A DNA stretch of 8,595 nt, from assembly GCA_913062655.1 (NCBI GenBank), contig CAJXXO010000098.1:1-8595 (forward strand). Reading direction: 5' to 3'. The notes beneath the pieces are model-generated. The model ran no database searches, was not told the origin of the DNA, and saw nothing but the letters and a program-made list of their open reading frames with translations. Positions 6,021 through 8,595 of this stretch are shown one piece after another; the stretch's first letter is position 1, and each line of letters opens with the position of its first letter. Source of the stretch: an uncultured Bacteroidota bacterium (GTDB taxonomy: Bacteria > Bacteroidota > Bacteroidia > Chitinophagales > S012-47). A program made the translations under genes and the position numbers.

Positions 6021-7963
6021 GGTTTTTCGAGTATTATCACTTCGTTATAGGCCTTGCGTAAGGTGTTGATCATATCATTGAATGCTCCAAATTGTTCTTC
6101 GGGAAGCATGATATAGTCTTGTTTGAAGGTAAGGTCAACCGCCAGTTGCTTTCGCTCTTCATCCAGTTGGTAATCCAGGGAGAAGCCAAATAGCTCATTT
6201 TCGTACGCTACTTCTTCGGGTACATAGGTCACCTTGTAGCCATCTGGAATATCGATCAAGGTGTGGAAGACTTGCTTGGTGGCAAAAAGCTCATCAACAG
6301 CATGGAAGTTTACCGTAGTGTCAATATCGTAATGAATAAAGCCTTTGTAGAGGTGCGGGTTGACATATATCTCATTATCGATGGTCGTGATATAATTGTC
6401 TATAGCAAAATCATAATCCAGCTCAATAGGGCGGTATCGGTCCTCCAGTCCGGCTACTTTTCGCACATCAGCAGAGAAGGTGTTATTTCCTTTTCGTAGC
6501 AGCCGTTGATAGTATCGATTCAATCGATCTTCATCCATAATGCTGTGCCCATAATGCATATCCATACGCATATACCCGGTAGCCTTGGCCGTGCCTTTAC
6601 CCGCTATTTTACCCTCCTTGATTGTCAGTGTCGATGAATCTACATATTGCGTCACTTGTGCCGGATATATCGGTACCCGGTGTAGGAAAAAGCTATCGAC
6701 CGCTACGTGTACCAATAATTCCTTGCCCTGTATGGCCCATGAGGGCATATCCAGGGGGCTGTAAGAGTTGGTGGCATCCAATACATACATCTGGTCTCCG
6801 GCATCGTACACACTTACCATGTGATTATCAGCAATGGGGGAGGGATGCTTGGTGTAGGAATACGGCAAATCGCGGGTGCCTACCCAGGCAATGTAGAACC
6901 GATCAATATTGGCCGCCTTAGCCAGGCCATACATCAAACAGCTCATATCCTTACAATCGCCATACCTGCGCTGATAGACCAGTTCCGGATCTCGCGGAAC
7001 GAAACCGCCTTCTCCGGCTGAAATGGCGATATACTTTATCTTATCCTGTACAAAATGATAGATCGCTTTCACCTTATCGAGCTCCGTGGTGAGGCCTGCC
7101 GTAAGGCTGTCGGCTACCGGTCGAAGGGCCTCGTAGTCGTTATTGGTGATTCCCTCCACCAGCGTGGTGTAGAAGTGATGTAAATCTGAAACATCGCGTA
7201 GCACCGGAACGGTCTGACCATTATGCATGTATGAAGCAATGCGAATGATCACATGGGGCGTGTAATACTGCACGCTGGGGCCCTCTTCCGCCACATCGAG
7301 CTTGTCAATATCGGTCACCGACCACGTGTAGGTGATCGTCTTGCCCTTATGCTCTTTGGTGAACGTAATAGGATAGGTGGTGTCACCCTCCATCGCCCAT
7401 ACGAGATTGACGTCTTCATGTGCCTCTACCACCAGTCGGCTTTTGGCAGCCGGGAGATAACTCTGCAAGTAATAACTGCCAAGAAACCGGGGTTCCTTTA
7501 GGCTATGCTCATGGCGCAAATAAGTTTGTGCACCTACGGTGAGGCCGGAAAACTGAAACCGCACCTTTTTGGCATCATCAAAAAAGGCGTGGTCCGCAAA
7601 GTCATCTACCTCTTTAAACTGCTTTACTTTGCGTTTATCCATTCTCTTACCATCCGGCACCAACGAGTACGCTTCTCGAGCTACCAGAGGGTGGTAGGAA
7701 TTGTAATGCAGATAATCTTCTGCATATTGTACAGCCGCTTCATCGGTAAACAGCCGCTCCTCAATAGCATAAGTAGCCACTTCCAATTGCCCATCGCGAT
7801 TGATATCGATGGTGTACCCCTTCTCCCGATGGAGGAATACCCCCGGCTCGTCAGGATATTTTTCCCTGTAAGTGTCTACCAGCTTTTGGTTGGGTAGCTC
7901 CTGGGCCCATACTGTGCCAAAGGGAAGCGCGAGGAGCACTAAAAGGCTAAGCCAACGGATCAT
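6017..7963 (-). CDS. Secreted DUF3857 / transglutaminase-core protein with intact catalytic triad
   Basis: A 648-residue protein. A signal peptide covers about 1-20 (MIRWLSLLVLLALPFGTVWA, then QE) with no lipobox. A DUF3857 domain spans about 50-220, the transglutaminase core about 285-400 and a DUF3858-like C-terminal domain about 510-645. The core shows the papain-like triad: Cys337 in RRYGDCKDMSCL, His381 in ADNHMVSV and Asp396 in YVLDATNS. The lead-in LDKVKAIYHFVQDKIKYI is the typical helix of this fold. In bacteria such domains act as proteases, peptidases or amide-forming enzymes; the substrate here is unknown. The start ATG overlaps the stop of the MORN gene by 4 bp and the stop overlaps the next start by 4 bp, so three proteins are made from coupled frames. 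An envelope role is inferred from the signal peptide. Confidence 0.92.
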   Translation of the reverse strand: MIRWLSLLVLLALPFGTVWAQELPNQKLVDTYREKYPDEPGVFLHREKGYTIDINRDGQLEVATYAIEERLFTDEAAVQYAEDYLHYNSYHPLVAREAYSLVPDGKRMDKRKVKQFKEVDDFADHAFFDDAKKVRFQFSGLTVGAQTYLRHEHSLKEPRFLGSYYLQSYLPAAKSRLVVEAHEDVNLVWAMEGDTTYPITFTKEHKGKTITYTWSVTDIDKLDVAEEGPSVQYYTPHVIIRIASYMHNGQTVPVLRDVSDLHHFYTTLVEGITNNDYEALRPVADSLTAGLTTELDKVKAIYHFVQDKIKYIAISAGEGGFVPRDPELVYQRRYGDCKDMSCLMYGLAKAANIDRFYIAWVGTRDLPYSYTKHPSPIADNHMVSVYDAGDQMYVLDATNSYSPLDMPSWAIQGKELLVHVAVDSFFLHRVPIYPAQVTQYVDSSTLTIKEGKIAGKGTAKATGYMRMDMHYGHSIMDEDRLNRYYQRLLRKGNNTFSADVRKVAGLEDRYRPIELDYDFAIDNYITTIDNEIYVNPHLYKGFIHYDIDTTVNFHAVDELFATKQVFHTLIDIPDGYKVTYVPEEVAYENELFGFSLDYQLDEERKQLAVDLTFKQDYIMLPEEQFGAFNDMINTLRKAYNEVIILEKP

Positions 7964-8595
7964 GGTGTCAGGTCTTTAATGATGTCATCATCATGGTAAA
8001 CGACATGTCTATGGAGGCTGCCATCTGTGTGGTAAAACTTTGCCTCACCATGGCGTTGTCCCAAGACATAGGTAATCTCATAACTGCGCTTACCGTTGGG
8101 ATAGTATAGATACTGTACGCCCTCTTTGTTATCGTCCTGGTAGGTGAAGTCTTCCCGTAGTGTGCCATTGACGTAGTACTCTTTCGCTTTACCGTTATAT
8201 GCGCCATGCTGAAATTCTCCTTCAAATAGCAAAGTGCCATCTGTGGCATATTTGCTGTAGGTGCCGTGTCGGGCACCATATTGGAAGGAAGTCGACAGGG
8301 CTAGCTTCCCATTGGGATAATAGCACTTCACGTCACCCGTCTCATTGGGTAGCGCAATCATCTCTTTTCGTGACCCATCGGTGTTGAGGTAGCTGTAGCC
8401 CAGCAAGTAGCCTTCATCGTAGTGCAGGGCGCCCATTAGGGTGCCATCGGGAGCCAGGTACAATACTTCACCGTGTCTTTCGCCATCCCGGAACGGCATG
8501 ATAATTCTGACGGTTTTGCCGTCTGGGTAATAGTACCGGGTGGTGTCATTCCGGTAGCCCAGTGAGTCATAGTGGCGCACACCAGTTAAAATGCC
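7960..8595 (-). CDS. MORN_2-repeat protein (partial, 5' end outside window)
   Basis: The frame is open to the right edge, giving 211 residues to the stop at 7962-7960. A GTG at 8580-8578 could be read as a start, but the codons before it (GILTG) stay open and fit the repeat pattern, so the true start is probably beyond the window. Counting from that GTG, the protein is almost entirely repeats of 22-25 residues, each with an aromatic-x-(P/T)-(D/N)-G turn. The closing Gly residues are at 21, 46, 69, 91, 115, 139, 163 and 187, with linkers such as GERHGE, GARHGT and GQRHGE. This is the MORN_2 type, often labelled 'YwqK family antitoxin'. No toxin gene is visible, so that label should not be taken as function. 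It is coupled by a 4-bp overlap to the transglutaminase gene. A signal peptide cannot be assessed. Confidence 0.88.
   Translation of the reverse strand, partial: GILTGVRHYDSLGYRNDTTRYYYPDGKTVRIIMPFRDGERHGEVLYLAPDGTLMGALHYDEGYLLGYSYLNTDGSRKEMIALPNETGDVKCYYPNGKLALSTSFQYGARHGTYSKYATDGTLLFEGEFQHGAYNGKAKEYYVNGTLREDFTYQDDNKEGVQYLYYPNGKRSYEITYVLGQRHGEAKFYHTDGSLHRHVVYHDDDIIKDLTP

Noticed and set aside
7505..7897. A 130-codon open frame on the plus strand
   Set aside because: It is antisense to the active transglutaminase-like gene, with no promoter or family similarity.
7960..8595. A toxin-antitoxin pair, from the common 'YwqK antitoxin' label on MORN_2 proteins
   Set aside because: The partner genes are long secreted DUF3857/transglutaminase proteins, not a small toxin, and nothing in the sequence supports a toxin-antitoxin role.

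Overview
The window reads as chromosomal DNA from a member of the Bacteroidota. The signs are a TAnnTTTG-type -7 promoter element, start codons without clear Shine-Dalgarno sequences, secreted DUF3857/transglutaminase-like proteins in tandem, and MORN_2-repeat proteins. The genus cannot be told from the sequence alone. Every gene lies on the minus strand, so transcription runs from high to low coordinates. Two gene clusters are separated by a 212-bp gap (3859-4070). There are no RNA genes, insertion sequences, CRISPR arrays or obvious signs of recent transfer.

The right-hand cluster (8595 down to 4071) holds three genes. First comes a MORN_2-repeat protein whose 5' end lies beyond the window. 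Next is a secreted 648-residue DUF3857/transglutaminase-core protein with an intact Cys-His-Asp triad. Last is a secreted 649-residue relative in which all three catalytic positions appear to be lost. Both junctions are 4-bp ATGA overlaps, so the three products are probably made together and act at the cell envelope. Their function is unknown.

The left-hand cluster (3858 down to 1) is a five-gene operon. It encodes a TetR-family repressor, a periplasmic LolA-like lipoprotein-sorting protein, two FtsX/MacB-type ABC permeases, and the first 27 codons of an ABC ATPase that continues past base 1. Genes are spaced by a 4-bp overlap or by 4-10 bp. Upstream of the repressor gene, a TAnnTTTG -7 box overlaps an 18-bp palindrome that should cover the transcription start. 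This suggests that the repressor shuts off its own operon. A LolCDE-like transporter with its own LolA-like partner and no MacA-type adaptor points to inducible traffic of lipoprotein or lipid from inner to outer membrane, rather than classical MacAB drug efflux. The substrate cannot be deduced.

The most notable points are the active/inactive transglutaminase pair coupled to a MORN protein, and the TetR operator placed on the start of a self-contained Lol-like operon.
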